Source of the DNA: Coleofasciculus sp. LEGE 07092
Lineage (GTDB): Bacteria > Cyanobacteriota > Cyanobacteriia > Cyanobacteriales > Coleofasciculaceae
Direction: 5' to 3'
DNA length: 64,000 nt
Assembly: GCF_015207375.1 (NCBI RefSeq)
Contig: NZ_JADEWY010000015.1
Span: forward strand, 1-64,000
Part shown: positions 45,256-54,836 of the stretch, one piece after another
How positions within the stretch are numbered: position 1 is the first letter of the stretch
How the letters are laid out: each line of letters opens with the position of its first letter
The notes under the pieces: generated by a model
Seen by the model: the letters and a program-made list of their open reading frames with translations, nothing else
Told to the model about the DNA's origin: nothing
The model's database searches: none
Position numbers and translations under genes: made by a program

Positions 45256-47103
45256 ATGGCTTTTAAAAAGTGGATAGAGCGCTGTCAAAAATATCTGGTC
45301 GGCAATCATCCCTGGCTACCGGGAGGAATCGCTGCGGTTTTATCTATGGGGATGTGGCAGCTTGGTGCTTGGCAATCTCTAGAACAATCAGGGTACAGCG
45401 CTCTATTTAGATTCCGTCCCCAGCTCGATTGGGATGATCACGTTGCCGTGATTGCTATTGATGAAGCCAGTTTGGACGCCTACGGACAGTTTCCCTGGTC
45501 GCGCGATCGTTATGTGCAACTGTTGCAAGCTCTGCAAAAAAATCCACCCGCCGCGATTGGATTCGATATATTGTTTGTCGATCCTAGTTCTGCTGATAGT
45601 AGGTTGGCTGAGGCAATCTCTGATAGCGGTAATGTAACATTGGCGATCGCTTGGAATGAAGAGGGGTTGCTTCTCCAACCCTTACCTATCCTTGACGAGG
45701 CGGCGGCTCAGATTGGTCACATTTATCACCAGCCGGACAAGGATGGTATCAGCCGTCAAGCAACGGTGTTTGTAGAATCTGTGCCATTTTTGGGTCTAGC
45801 AACGCTGAAACTTGCTCGTGAACGCACTGCCGCCGATTGGTTGCCGCAAGCATCTCAGATCCCTGAACCCAGAGCCGATGGAGACGTACAAAATCTCTGG
45901 ATTAACTGGCCCGGAAACACAGAAGGGGTAGCGACTTATTCCTTTGTCGATGTTGTTGAAGGTCGAGTAGATCCTAACGCTCTAGCGAATAAGTTAGTTC
46001 TTGTTGGAACGACAGCAACGGGTTTAGACCCTCTCTCAACTCCCTTAAATCAAACTCCCCCAACAGGAGGAGTCTATATCCATGCAGCTTTAATCGATAA
46101 CTTAATCAATCAGCGCCAGCTCATACGCTTGCCATTTTCAGGAACTCTGCTTTTATTGCTAGTGATTGGTCCGGCTAGTAGCTGGTTGTTGTTCAGGCTT
46201 GATCCACGAGGACGAATCGTGATCGCCCTGCTGTTGCCAGTGGCTTGGTTTGCGATCGCTGTAGCTGCCTTCAGTTTAGTTTACTGGTGGCTGCCAGTTG
46301 CGGCACCAATCGGCACTGTATTGCTAGCAGGGGTTGGCGTTCAACTGCGCGAACAGTATGAAAAGCAGCAATTAATGAGCCTGTTTTCTAAGTACGTTGC
46401 CCCAGAAACGGCAGAGTTAATTTGGAAACGCAAGGCAGAAATTTTTGAAAATGGGGAACTCGAACCCCAAGAACTAACAGCAACGGTACTCTTCTCAGAT
46501 ATTCGGGGATTCACCACCATCTCAGAGAAACTGCCACCACGAGAGTTACTCGGATGGCTCAACCTCTACTTGGATACGATGAGTCGCTGCATCATGCAGC
46601 ATGGTGGCGTGATTGATAAATATATTGGTGATGCAATTATGGCAGTGTTTGGGGTACCCTTTGCCCAAACTGATGAGAAGGATAAGCCGCGCCATGCACT
46701 CCAAGCAATAGCCGCTAGCATTGCTATGCACGAAAAATTACAGCAGCTAAATCAGCGTTTTAAAGTTGAAAATAAGCCTTTAATTGAAATTGGAGTTGGC
46801 ATCCATACCGGAGTCGTTGTTGCTGGTAGTTTAGGAGGAGCTCAGCGACTGAATTATTCCGTAGTCGGAGATACCGTTAATGTGGCGGCGCGATTAGAAA
46901 CCATGAATAAAGAGGTGAATGTACAGCGACCTTATAATATTTTGGTCAGCGGTACTACCTTGGATTACGTGAGTGATAATTATCTGGGTCAAGAAGTGGG
47001 AACTATTCAACTGAAGGGTAAAGAAACAACAACGAGAGTGTATTCCATTGTGGGAGAGCATTCCCCTAAGCAGTTACTAAAGTTAGACCAAAAATCTGGT
47101 TGA
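45256..47103 (+). CDS. CHASE2-domain class III adenylate cyclase
   Basis: This membrane cyclase has 615 residues. An N-terminal helix precedes the extracellular CHASE2 domain (about 45-285; VIAIDEASLDAYGQFPWSRD). Three membrane helices (about 290-365) and the class III catalytic domain (about 410-590) follow. The two metal-binding Asp are in LFSDIRGFT and KYIGDAIMAVFG, the substrate Lys is in VIDKYIGD, and VVGDTVNVAARLE provides the Asp/Thr pair and the transition-state Arg. All point to cAMP rather than cGMP. It is coupled to the FecR gene upstream. Confidence 0.93.
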   Translation: MAFKKWIERCQKYLVGNHPWLPGGIAAVLSMGMWQLGAWQSLEQSGYSALFRFRPQLDWDDHVAVIAIDEASLDAYGQFPWSRDRYVQLLQALQKNPPAAIGFDILFVDPSSADSRLAEAISDSGNVTLAIAWNEEGLLLQPLPILDEAAAQIGHIYHQPDKDGISRQATVFVESVPFLGLATLKLARERTAADWLPQASQIPEPRADGDVQNLWINWPGNTEGVATYSFVDVVEGRVDPNALANKLVLVGTTATGLDPLSTPLNQTPPTGGVYIHAALIDNLINQRQLIRLPFSGTLLLLLVIGPASSWLLFRLDPRGRIVIALLLPVAWFAIAVAAFSLVYWWLPVAAPIGTVLLAGVGVQLREQYEKQQLMSLFSKYVAPETAELIWKRKAEIFENGELEPQELTATVLFSDIRGFTTISEKLPPRELLGWLNLYLDTMSRCIMQHGGVIDKYIGDAIMAVFGVPFAQTDEKDKPRHALQAIAASIAMHEKLQQLNQRFKVENKPLIEIGVGIHTGVVVAGSLGGAQRLNYSVVGDTVNVAARLETMNKEVNVQRPYNILVSGTTLDYVSDNYLGQEVGTIQLKGKETTTRVYSIVGEHSPKQLLKLDQKSG

Positions 47104-47209
47104 TCGGAGATCTTGCACCCTCGTTAGTCAACGCTTTGATCCCTTCCTTAAAATGTTATATTTTCCGCAATTGGTCGATCCCACCTTTCCTGCAATCACC
47201 ACTACTTTT

Positions 47210-48025
47210 TTAACTCTGCATCTCCTGAAACACTTTAATAGGTTCCTTCCCTCCAGGAAGATCAGCTCCGACAACATAAAAATTTTGCGGATAGATCCAG
47301 TGGGTGCCTAGAGGTCCGTGAATTAAAATTCCGGTCATGACGGCATACTTGAATACCGAGTGATCCAGAGTATTTAAAAGCTTTTCAACATCGTTGGCAA
47401 TAATTTGAGACGCCAATTTTGTAATTTCTATTAAATTGGGTTTCTCCCCATAGGTAAGAGTTGAAAGAATTCTCTGCCGGATAATCGTTTGTTCAATATC
47501 CTGCATATCCATTTCTAGTTTCAGGTGCCCAGATGCCAACTCATTGACAACTGCTTCTAATGCTCCACAAGCATGGGACGCTTTTTGAACACCCTCTCGA
47601 TAGACTTTGCCAATATCGCCATGTCTAGAAATGGCAATGTGAGGCATAGCATAGAAGGTAAAACGACGGCTACCATCAATGATAGGGGTATGGTCTGTCG
47701 CCGAGGCTAACCCGGTTTTCCCCATCATCAAGAACCCAGCTAAACTGCAACAATTAAAGGTTTTCCCCCAATATCGAATCACTTCGGCAAATAAGGATTC
47801 GGCGAGTTCATCCCGACAAATCGCAATCATACCCATCGTGTTTTCGTCACAAAAATCGTAAGCACTCAAGCACTGAAACGTCTTTCTCATATAACTGCTC
47901 ATGGGTAATGCCCCTGGAAAGTGCGTTTGCAGCGTTTGATGAAAGGCTGGGAACACATTCGGGTCATAGGCATTCAGCGTTTGGGGGATAGTTTCGCCAA
48001 GCTGATTGATGGGACTCTGACTCAT
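47210..48025 (-). CDS. LCIB-type (theta) carbonic anhydrase homologue
   Basis: This 271-residue protein has the signature of the LCIB/LCIC family known from algal CO2-concentrating mechanisms. It shows AICRDELAESLFAEV (Cys70, Asp72), TFNCCSLAGFLMMGKTG, FTFYAMPHIAIS (His129) and SHACGALEAVV (Cys153). Cys70, His129 and Cys153 are the likely zinc ligands by comparison with the beta-CA-like fold of that family. It has no signal peptide. It is a single gene, convergent with the cyclase gene. Catalytic activity is inferred; some family members are inactive alone. Confidence 0.82.
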   Translation of the reverse strand: MSQSPINQLGETIPQTLNAYDPNVFPAFHQTLQTHFPGALPMSSYMRKTFQCLSAYDFCDENTMGMIAICRDELAESLFAEVIRYWGKTFNCCSLAGFLMMGKTGLASATDHTPIIDGSRRFTFYAMPHIAISRHGDIGKVYREGVQKASHACGALEAVVNELASGHLKLEMDMQDIEQTIIRQRILSTLTYGEKPNLIEITKLASQIIANDVEKLLNTLDHSVFKYAVMTGILIHGPLGTHWIYPQNFYVVGADLPGGKEPIKVFQEMQS

Positions 48026-48430
48026 CTCTTAACGGCTCCTCACTAGCTGGTAAAATCTGTCCTTGAGTTACCTTAACGTCATACCCATCCTTGAGGATTT
48101 GAGTACTATTCGGTTTTAACACTAGATAGAGTCAAAAAGCTCCTGCTGTTGCCGTTTAACCCAACGTTGGCAAGCTCTTGCTACAAGACGTAATTGGGGT
48201 TGCCGTCGCCAACGTTCCGAATCACCCGAACAGGTTAACCCACGGCATGAAGACAAGCATATTTAACTTCAGCGAAAATATGTCATAGATAGGGATTCAG
48301 GTTAAAGACTTTTCCGTAGTGCTGCTTCGCTAACGCCTGCTATGCCCAGCTCCTGTTGCCCGTTCTACAGGACAATTTATTTTTTGGAGTTCCCTCTCAT
48401 TCACTCTCGCTCAAAACTCTTCAACTAACG
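48026..48430. other. intergenic region with repeat
   Basis: These 405 bases contain a CCAACGTTGG palindrome near 48162 and a second inverted match GCCAACGTT near 48208. They also hold a 22-base sequence shared with 57998-58019. No gene or RNA is recognised. Confidence 0.5.
48374..48395 (+). repeat. 22-base dispersed sequence, copy 1
   Basis: AATTTATTTTTTGGAGTTCC plus CT is identical to 57998-58019. It lies upstream of a lipoprotein gene here and downstream of an ATPase gene there. Confidence 0.6.
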
Positions 48431-48985
48431 ATGAAAGCTCAAAATTTGGTACGATTGACAACTAAATTAGGATTATTGTCAGCACTCCTAATCACAGCAG
48501 CTTGTACCACGGGCGCAACGAGTCAAACCCCAACCGACTCCCAGCCAGAGTTAACGCCACAAACTCCGACCGAAACTCCAGTCGATTGGTTTGCTCAAAC
48601 CCAACGACAGCCTAATGTTCAGTTTAATGTTCAGCGTCAGGCAGGAACCTGTCCTCAGACCGTTGGGCTGTGGATATTTGCGCAGGGATATGAAGGGGGT
48701 GCTGACCATACCGTGGTTGCTGACACCCAAGCGATCGCCTCTGCCCCTGCTAAGTTGATAGCATCAGAACCCAAACGGGTCGAATACGAAGCGCCACTAA
48801 ACAGCGAGTATGTCTCTTGTGTTGGTCAGGCAAAGTCGGAACAGCTTAGAGCTTACACCTTCCAATTCCGCGATGGTAAGGTGTATTTTCAGATGGATGT
48901 TAGCTGGGCTGATGGCTATCAGGAAATTATGTATAAAGGTGTGTCGGCGTTTCGTCCCTATATTCACTGGCGAGCAGAAGAATAG
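48431..48985 (+). CDS. hypothetical lipoprotein
   Basis: This protein of 184 residues has a type II signal peptide with lipobox LITAAC (Cys at about 24), then a Thr/Pro/Gln-rich linker and a compact beta domain containing two more Cys (AGTCPQTVG, YVSCVGQAK) that may form a disulfide. The ATG at 48431 is chosen because it gives the signal peptide directly. Lipid-anchored at a membrane surface is predicted. The function is unknown. It lies 19 bases before dtd. Confidence 0.75.
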   Translation: MKAQNLVRLTTKLGLLSALLITAACTTGATSQTPTDSQPELTPQTPTETPVDWFAQTQRQPNVQFNVQRQAGTCPQTVGLWIFAQGYEGGADHTVVADTQAIASAPAKLIASEPKRVEYEAPLNSEYVSCVGQAKSEQLRAYTFQFRDGKVYFQMDVSWADGYQEIMYKGVSAFRPYIHWRAEE

Positions 48986-49004
48986 TTACCCCTAACCCCT
49001 ACTT

Positions 49005-49460
49005 ATGCGTGTTGTTATCCAGCGAGTTAAATCTTCTGAAGTGACGGTTAACGGTGAAGTGGTCGGTAAAATTGGTCGTGGACTCAACCTACTTGTCGGT
49101 ATTGCCGATACGGATACGGAAGCCGAACTCGACTGGATGGCACGTAAATGCTTGGACTTGCGCTTATTTCCGGCGGATGACAGCAGTAGCGATCGCTGGG
49201 AATGTTCCGTGCAGGAGATTGGTGGAGAACTGCTAGTCGTCAGTCAGTTTACTCTCTACGGTGACTGCCGCAAAGGACGCCGCCCCTCCTTCACTCGTTC
49301 AGCAGCACCAGAACCTGCACAACAACTTTACGAACAATTTGTCAACAAGTTGCGCCAAAGTGAGTTAAAAGTAGAAACGGGTCAATTTGGGGCGATGATG
49401 CAAGTCTCGATTGACAATGATGGTCCGGTAACGCTCCTGCTGGAACGAGAGAGGGAGTAG
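49005..49460 (+). CDS. dtd: D-aminoacyl-tRNA deacylase
   Basis: It hydrolyses D-aminoacyl-tRNAs, protecting translation from D-amino acids. It has 151 residues. The cross-subunit GP motif is in [11 protein letters not shown] and the [18 protein letters not shown] motif is complete. [18 protein letters not shown] is a standard start. It follows the lipoprotein gene closely, so cotranscription is possible. Confidence 0.96.
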   Translation: MRVVIQRVKSSEVTVNGEVVGKIGRGLNLLVGIADTDTEAELDWMARKCLDLRLFPADDSSSDRWECSVQEIGGELLVVSQFTLYGDCRKGRRPSFTRSAAPEPAQQLYEQFVNKLRQSELKVETGQFGAMMQVSIDNDGPVTLLLERERE

Positions 49461-49650
49461 GGGAGCTCCGGGAGCGGGGGTGCAGGGGAGCAGGGAAAAT
49501 ATTTAATTCCCAAAGATGACCATCCGTTACGCTCATCATACTGTATGGGCTAGGTGTGAGTGTCGGTTAGGATAGAAGGCAATCTGCTGTTAGTAAGTTT
49601 GGTGATAAGAGACGAGTTGCAAGCAGCGATCGCCTCAATCCGTGGAACTG

Positions 49651-51156
49651 ATGACAAATTCGCTGAAAGCATCCACTGAGGGACTAGCCATTGTAGATGG
49701 AGTCAGGAAGCGTCGCGGCTGGACGAAAACCAGTACCGCTCGTTGGTGGCAAGATGCTCACACCTCCAGAGCTACCCTACGACGTTTTTGGCGAGGGGAA
49801 CGCATTCAAAAAGAGGCGTTTATTGCCATCTGTCAGACTGTTGGCATCAGCGATTGGCAAGCGATCGCAGAATCTCCCGGAAGTCTTATCGCCGATTTAC
49901 CAGAACTCGATTCTCCCCTAATGGATTGGGATGAAGCCCCAGATATCGATCATTTCTACGGACGCACTCAGGAATTGAGTCAGTTAGAGCAATGGATTAC
50001 GATAGACAACTGTAAGCTGGTGGCAATTGTCGGCATTGGGGGTATTGGTAAAACAGCACTCACACTTGCCCTAACTGATCGCATCCAAGAGGAGTTTGAT
50101 TGTCTCATTTGGCGATCGCTTGTCTACGAACCCTCCCTTCTGACTCTACTCGACAGTCTCCTGAACGTCTTTGAGCCAACGGCGATTCAAGATGTTCAGC
50201 AAGGAAAAATGCAACTGAGGCATCACCTACAACAGCGACGCTGTTTACTTGTCCTCGACGGACTTGATGCTGTTTTGCCAAGGAAAGAAGACATTGAGGA
50301 ATACGGTAAGTTCTTGCGATCGCTGAGTCTCAACCGTCATCGGGGTTGTATTCTGGTAACGAGCCGTGAGCAACTGCCAGCATTTGACGTGATTGCAGCT
50401 AACTCTCAATGGATTCGCTGTCTAACGTTGCAAGGCTTACAGACATCTGAGGCATTAAAGCTACTGCAAGCAGGGGGATTCACAGGTAAAGAACGGGGAC
50501 TCTCGGCTCTTAGCCAACTTTATAGCGGCAATCCCCTAGCATTAAAAACGATAATACCGCTGATTCAGTCAATTTTTGGCGGGAATGTGGCAGCATTTCT
50601 CAAACAGAATACCTTAGTACTCAGCGATCGCCTACAAGCTCTGCTCGCCCAGCAATTCGACCGACTGTCGGAAGCCGAACGCTCAATCGTTTACTGGTTA
50701 GCAATCTGGCAAGAACCGATCACATTATGCCGATTGCAAATTCATTTGCTCCATTCACCCAATCCGTCTGCTGTTTTAGCAGGAATTGCGGCTTTAGAAA
50801 AGCGATCGCTACTTGAAAAACGATTCAGCGCCGATGAACCCTCCTTTACCCTACAACCGCTAGTGATGAAAATGGTAACTGATCGATTAGTCGAGCAAGC
50901 GGTAGAAGAAATCGAGCGGGTTGTCAAAAGCAGCAATATCCACGATTTCCAAGTATTGAGAACCCATCGGCTACTGCGTCCCGGTACGGATGACATTGCA
51001 GGCGATCGCATTCTCTCTCAACTCCGGGAAAAATTGTGGCAGGTATACGGCAGTCCTCAACCTCAAATTCTCCATCAAATTCTGCCACTCCTCAAAGAGC
51101 AACCTCCCTTGGTGGTTGGCTATATCGGTTGCAATTTGAAGGCACTGCTCTATTGA
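49651..51156 (+). CDS. NB-ARC/STAND ATPase without C-terminal repeats
   Basis: This STAND NTPase has 501 residues. An N-terminal helical adaptor (about 1-75; WWQDAHTSRATLRRFWRGE) resembles the helix-turn-helix-like module of cyanobacterial NB-ARC proteins. Walker A is at about 127-136 (VGIGGIGKTAL) and Walker B near 205 (LLVLDGLDAV). GNPLALK and winged-helix segments follow. The protein ends at PLVVGYIGCNLKALLY, where relatives usually continue into WD40 or pentapeptide repeats. The missing sensor suggests truncation or an unusual activation mode. Start ATG 49651. Confidence 0.85.
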   Translation: MTNSLKASTEGLAIVDGVRKRRGWTKTSTARWWQDAHTSRATLRRFWRGERIQKEAFIAICQTVGISDWQAIAESPGSLIADLPELDSPLMDWDEAPDIDHFYGRTQELSQLEQWITIDNCKLVAIVGIGGIGKTALTLALTDRIQEEFDCLIWRSLVYEPSLLTLLDSLLNVFEPTAIQDVQQGKMQLRHHLQQRRCLLVLDGLDAVLPRKEDIEEYGKFLRSLSLNRHRGCILVTSREQLPAFDVIAANSQWIRCLTLQGLQTSEALKLLQAGGFTGKERGLSALSQLYSGNPLALKTIIPLIQSIFGGNVAAFLKQNTLVLSDRLQALLAQQFDRLSEAERSIVYWLAIWQEPITLCRLQIHLLHSPNPSAVLAGIAALEKRSLLEKRFSADEPSFTLQPLVMKMVTDRLVEQAVEEIERVVKSSNIHDFQVLRTHRLLRPGTDDIAGDRILSQLREKLWQVYGSPQPQILHQILPLLKEQPPLVVGYIGCNLKALLY

Positions 51157-51203
51157 TACTCCCATGTGGGGAACAGAGCCAGAATCAGAGTCGAGGCTCA
51201 AAG

Positions 51204-51229
51204 CCCCTCTCCCAAACGTGGGAGAGGGG
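51204..51229 (+). terminator. hairpin CCCCTCTCCC/GGGAGAGGGG
   Basis: A 10-bp perfect G+C-rich stem with loop AAACGT lies between the STAND gene (+) and the FHA-VWA gene (-) and is followed by TTTGGGGTGAGGG. It is a common dispersed hairpin in cyanobacterial genomes and may end both transcripts. Confidence 0.6.
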
Positions 51230-51283
51230 TTTGGGGTGAGGGATAAAGACTTTTGTCGTCGGTCAACTCAGCGAGCGAGAAGG

Positions 51284-54091
51284 TCAAGGCTTAATTCGCA
51301 CCCGTAGGTGAACTATACCACTCTCAGATTGAGGAGGGAGCCATAGAAGAAGGGCTCGCCGAATCATTGCCGTCACCTCCCGATCTTTTACAGATGAGGC
51401 TTGCTCATCAAGGGCTACCTGTGAGACGCGACCTTTGCTGAGGAAAAATTCAAAGACGAGTTCGCCACTGACACCTGAGGGTAGTTTAATCGACTGCAAA
51501 TGTTTAGTCAAAAACACACGAGCGATCATCACTTGATCCAGTCCAGTTAGGCTGATAATTTTTAGACGATGAGCAGACTTTTTGCTGTTTCCCATGAACC
51601 CACCAAAAACTCCAGATTGCTCAGAACGGGAAGGAGCAGCAGGCGGTGGTGATGTTGGTGTTTTTCTTTTAGGAGCTTTTGCTGGTGGTGGTGAGTATAG
51701 AACCGTTGTATCCGCGTCCGCCATCATGTCGGGACTGATCAGGGTGAGATCAAACTCGTCAGGTTCACTATAATCCTCAAACGCATAATCAACTTCTGGC
51801 AGAGCACTCCGAGCCACATCTCCAAAAATCCCCTCATAACTGACCCCTTCCGGCATTTCCACTGGCACTTGCACCGAGACAGAAGGCTCCCACGGATTAA
51901 CCCGCACCTCATCGCTAACGGCAACAAAGGCAGTATATTGAGACAATAATTGATAAGTTAAAGCCGTATCAGTCACGGCATCAACGCCGACTTTTGTCTC
52001 TCCCTTGAGCATTTGGTTCGTTAAGTCCTTAATCCGGGCACGACCCCACAGTTGAGCGATCGCAGGATTTCCAGTATCCTCAAAATTGAGGTCAAAAGTT
52101 TGCTGATAGCACTCTCCTCCGGCAACGGTTCCTGTAACTTCCAGCATTCCAGGTAAAGCATCGCTTTTGCGTCCAAATAGTACTAATGGCTGTTCGGCAA
52201 ACAAATCTGGTGGAGTAGCGGGATAAATTATCGGAGGCTCACCATCACCGGCCCAGTACAATTGAATATTAGTCAGCACTGGATTATTTATTTGCCGAAA
52301 GAACTGCTCAACCACTTGCTCAGTCGGTTCATCATAGCGGATAATCTGAGAAATTCCCCGTCCGATTTCAGCAATTCGATTCAGCAGGAAACGATTTACC
52401 GAACTACCTGCACCAAAACTGTGAAGGCGATTTCCTAATTTTAAATGGCTTTGAACTTCTGCCAAAATTTGATTTTCATTGCCAATATAGCCATCAGTTA
52501 GCAACACGATACTCCGCAACCGTCCCGGATCGACCTCTGGGAAGTTAAGCACCACCTGAATACCCCGCAGCATTTGAGTGCCGCCACTGGCGTTTAATTG
52601 ATTGATATAATTCATGGCACGGTTGCGGTTTTGCACCGTATTCGACAAGGGAAGGGGTGAAAGTTGGCGGGTGGTATCGGAAAAATCGATAATACTGAAA
52701 GTATCATCGGGATTAAGTTCGTTGATAAAGCGGCGCATCAATTCCTGACACTTCCGTAAAGGTTCGCCGCTTTGAGAACCAGATGTATCAATCACGAATA
52801 CCATATCTTTGGGGACAAATTGATCGGGGTTATACTCAATTGCAGGAATCAAATAAACTGCAAAATGTCCCCCACGCTCATCAAATTCAGAAAGTACTGT
52901 GGTTTGAGTGCGATCGCCTGCTACCTGATAGCGTAAAATAAAGTCTTTATTGGGAATTGTGTCTCTGCGAGATAGCGTCACTCGCATCCGGTGTCCTTCG
53001 CGCTCAATTTGAATTTGGTGGGATGGAGAATGCATGTCTTTAATCTCAACCCCTGCATCAATCTCTACCGTCACAGTAATATCGTGTCCAGAACGAGCTC
53101 CGGGTGGTAGAATCGGCGCATTTAATCGCGAGGCATCTGGCACCAAATCGGTATCTTGATTTAGTGTCATCGGTGCAGGTGCTGAACCACCGCCTATGAT
53201 ATTTTCATCAATGGTTGTTCCTGGAATATAGCGGGGCCCAACTACCATCGGGAAAACAAAATCGTAGTTGCCTCCATTAAATTTTAGGCTATCGGTGTAG
53301 CGAATAATCACATCAATTTGCTCACCGGGTTTGATATTAGCAAGGGATTGGGTAAAAATATTATCCCGTTCCTGTTCTAATAATCCTGCCGTGCGTCCTC
53401 GTTTTTTTGCTTGCTCGTAAATAGCTACAGCTTCTTGGCGTTTTTTGATGTTACCTTTAATGATGCGATCGCCAATCCGAATCTCCATGTCATCAACGGC
53501 GGCTTCATCGGGTAAGGGGAAGATGTAAGTTGCTTCTAGGGTAGTGCTGAAGGGATTTTCAAAGGTTTGTGTTACCTCCAACCGCGAGACATTCCCCGTT
53601 ACCTTGGCTTGCACTTCCGTATGCTTTAGGGGAAAGACTAGCAGGTTTACTTCTGAAGATTTAACGTATAAACCACCTAATTTGGGGGGGTAGGATGGCA
53701 TGGTAGGTCGAGTATTTTTGGTGTTCCGAGTCACTCGAACTAGGGAATCTGGATCTTTCCGAAGTATGTAGTAATTGACACTGACATCGGGACTTAACAT
53801 AATCTTGTCTTCATCTTGGAGATGATGCACTTTGCACTTTTTACCGTTAATTAACAAACCATTGGCACTCAGCTTACCATTGGCATCACCATCAACGATT
53901 TGGTAACAGTAACTGCCATTGTCTCGAACTTGTCGGATTAATGTTGCGTGTCGGCGGTTAACAAACTGTGACAAGATACGGATATCGCATTTTGAATCTC
54001 GACCCATTGAATAAACAGGTTCTGTTAAGGTACATACCTTGCGCCCCTTGTTGTCTTCAATAATCAACAGATGGCAAGATTGAATTGACAT
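51284..54091 (-). CDS. FHA-VIT-VWA protein
   Basis: This protein has 935 residues. An FHA phosphothreonine-binding domain covers about 1-115 (YSMGRDSKCDIRI; RRHATLI; SANGLLINGKK). A VIT domain covers about 150-280 and a VWA domain about 425-600, with MIDAS DTSGSQSG from Asp435 and LLTDGYIGN. A Pro-rich linker contains PDEFDLTLISPDMM (Thr783). The C-terminal 120 residues (FLTKHLQSIKLPSGVSGELVF) resemble an AgmX/PglI- or TonB-like C-terminal beta domain. It has no signal peptide. It is likely a cytoplasmic scaffold controlled by Ser/Thr phosphorylation. The small gene upstream shares a segment with its VIT start. Confidence 0.88.
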   Translation of the reverse strand: MSIQSCHLLIIEDNKGRKVCTLTEPVYSMGRDSKCDIRILSQFVNRRHATLIRQVRDNGSYCYQIVDGDANGKLSANGLLINGKKCKVHHLQDEDKIMLSPDVSVNYYILRKDPDSLVRVTRNTKNTRPTMPSYPPKLGGLYVKSSEVNLLVFPLKHTEVQAKVTGNVSRLEVTQTFENPFSTTLEATYIFPLPDEAAVDDMEIRIGDRIIKGNIKKRQEAVAIYEQAKKRGRTAGLLEQERDNIFTQSLANIKPGEQIDVIIRYTDSLKFNGGNYDFVFPMVVGPRYIPGTTIDENIIGGGSAPAPMTLNQDTDLVPDASRLNAPILPPGARSGHDITVTVEIDAGVEIKDMHSPSHQIQIEREGHRMRVTLSRRDTIPNKDFILRYQVAGDRTQTTVLSEFDERGGHFAVYLIPAIEYNPDQFVPKDMVFVIDTSGSQSGEPLRKCQELMRRFINELNPDDTFSIIDFSDTTRQLSPLPLSNTVQNRNRAMNYINQLNASGGTQMLRGIQVVLNFPEVDPGRLRSIVLLTDGYIGNENQILAEVQSHLKLGNRLHSFGAGSSVNRFLLNRIAEIGRGISQIIRYDEPTEQVVEQFFRQINNPVLTNIQLYWAGDGEPPIIYPATPPDLFAEQPLVLFGRKSDALPGMLEVTGTVAGGECYQQTFDLNFEDTGNPAIAQLWGRARIKDLTNQMLKGETKVGVDAVTDTALTYQLLSQYTAFVAVSDEVRVNPWEPSVSVQVPVEMPEGVSYEGIFGDVARSALPEVDYAFEDYSEPDEFDLTLISPDMMADADTTVLYSPPPAKAPKRKTPTSPPPAAPSRSEQSGVFGGFMGNSKKSAHRLKIISLTGLDQVMIARVFLTKHLQSIKLPSGVSGELVFEFFLSKGRVSQVALDEQASSVKDREVTAMIRRALLLWLPPQSESGIVHLRVRIKP

Positions 54092-54135
54092 GATGGTTCT
54101 CCTTTTGTTTATAACTTTGGAACTGGTACAATTGA

Positions 54136-54423
54136 TTAGTCAGTCTGAGTCATGTTTTGCAATTCTCGTGATTCTTGCTTCACGCAACCTGTCATAACGG
54201 CATTCTGTAACGTCCAGAAGGAATTTAAGTCATCGGCGTTTAACTTGCACCGCAACAACTGCCGCAGTTGGTTTTCGGCGGCGACACTCAGATAACCTGT
54301 CGTCAGTGCCTGTTGCACAATATCTCTGATTTCCATTCCTGAACTATTTCCCGTTACCCTGGCTTGTACCTCCGCTTGTGGGAGGGGAAAGGCAAGCGGC
54401 TGGCGAACAAGTGTCTGAGTCAT
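54136..54423 (-). CDS. small protein sharing the VIT-start segment
   Basis: This protein has 95 residues. Residues 12-31 (FPLPQAEVQARVTGNSSGME) match the beginning of the VIT domain of the next gene (FPLKHTEVQAKVTGNVSRLE). The rest (DIVQQALTTGYLSVAAENQLRQLL...FWTLQNAVMTGCVKQESREL) is an alpha-helical module that I recall from small cyanobacterial proteins of unknown role. It starts 45 bases upstream of the FHA-VIT-VWA gene, so one transcript is likely. AGGAGG lies before the ATG. The function is unknown; interaction with the VWA protein is a guess. Confidence 0.75.
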   Translation of the reverse strand: MTQTLVRQPLAFPLPQAEVQARVTGNSSGMEIRDIVQQALTTGYLSVAAENQLRQLLRCKLNADDLNSFWTLQNAVMTGCVKQESRELQNMTQTD

Positions 54424-54670
54424 CGGAATAACCTCCTGTACGCTTTTGTCTTTCTGTTCTCAGCGTAAGGGCGGTTTTTGGGTGGAAGTGTTCAGTCTTT
54501 GACTCACCCTTTGACTCAGGAATTGACTCAGTTGTGGAGACGAGCCGTAAAATCGATTTGTCTAGCCCTGAAGAGTACCCGTAGCCGTAAAAACCAATTC
54601 TCTGTTCTATCCACTGTTGCAAAGTGGAATAGCACTGACTTAAGACAAATCGCTGCATGATTAGGAGAAA

Positions 54671-54722
<52 letters not shown>

Positions 54723-54836
54723 GGGAGTAATTTTTCTCCCCCATCTCCGTTGTCTCTTCTAGTCCTTAAGTCAGTGACATTCGTTTCAAAGTGCGATCGC
54801 TTCCCACGTAGGTAATGGCACAAGAGAATACACTCA

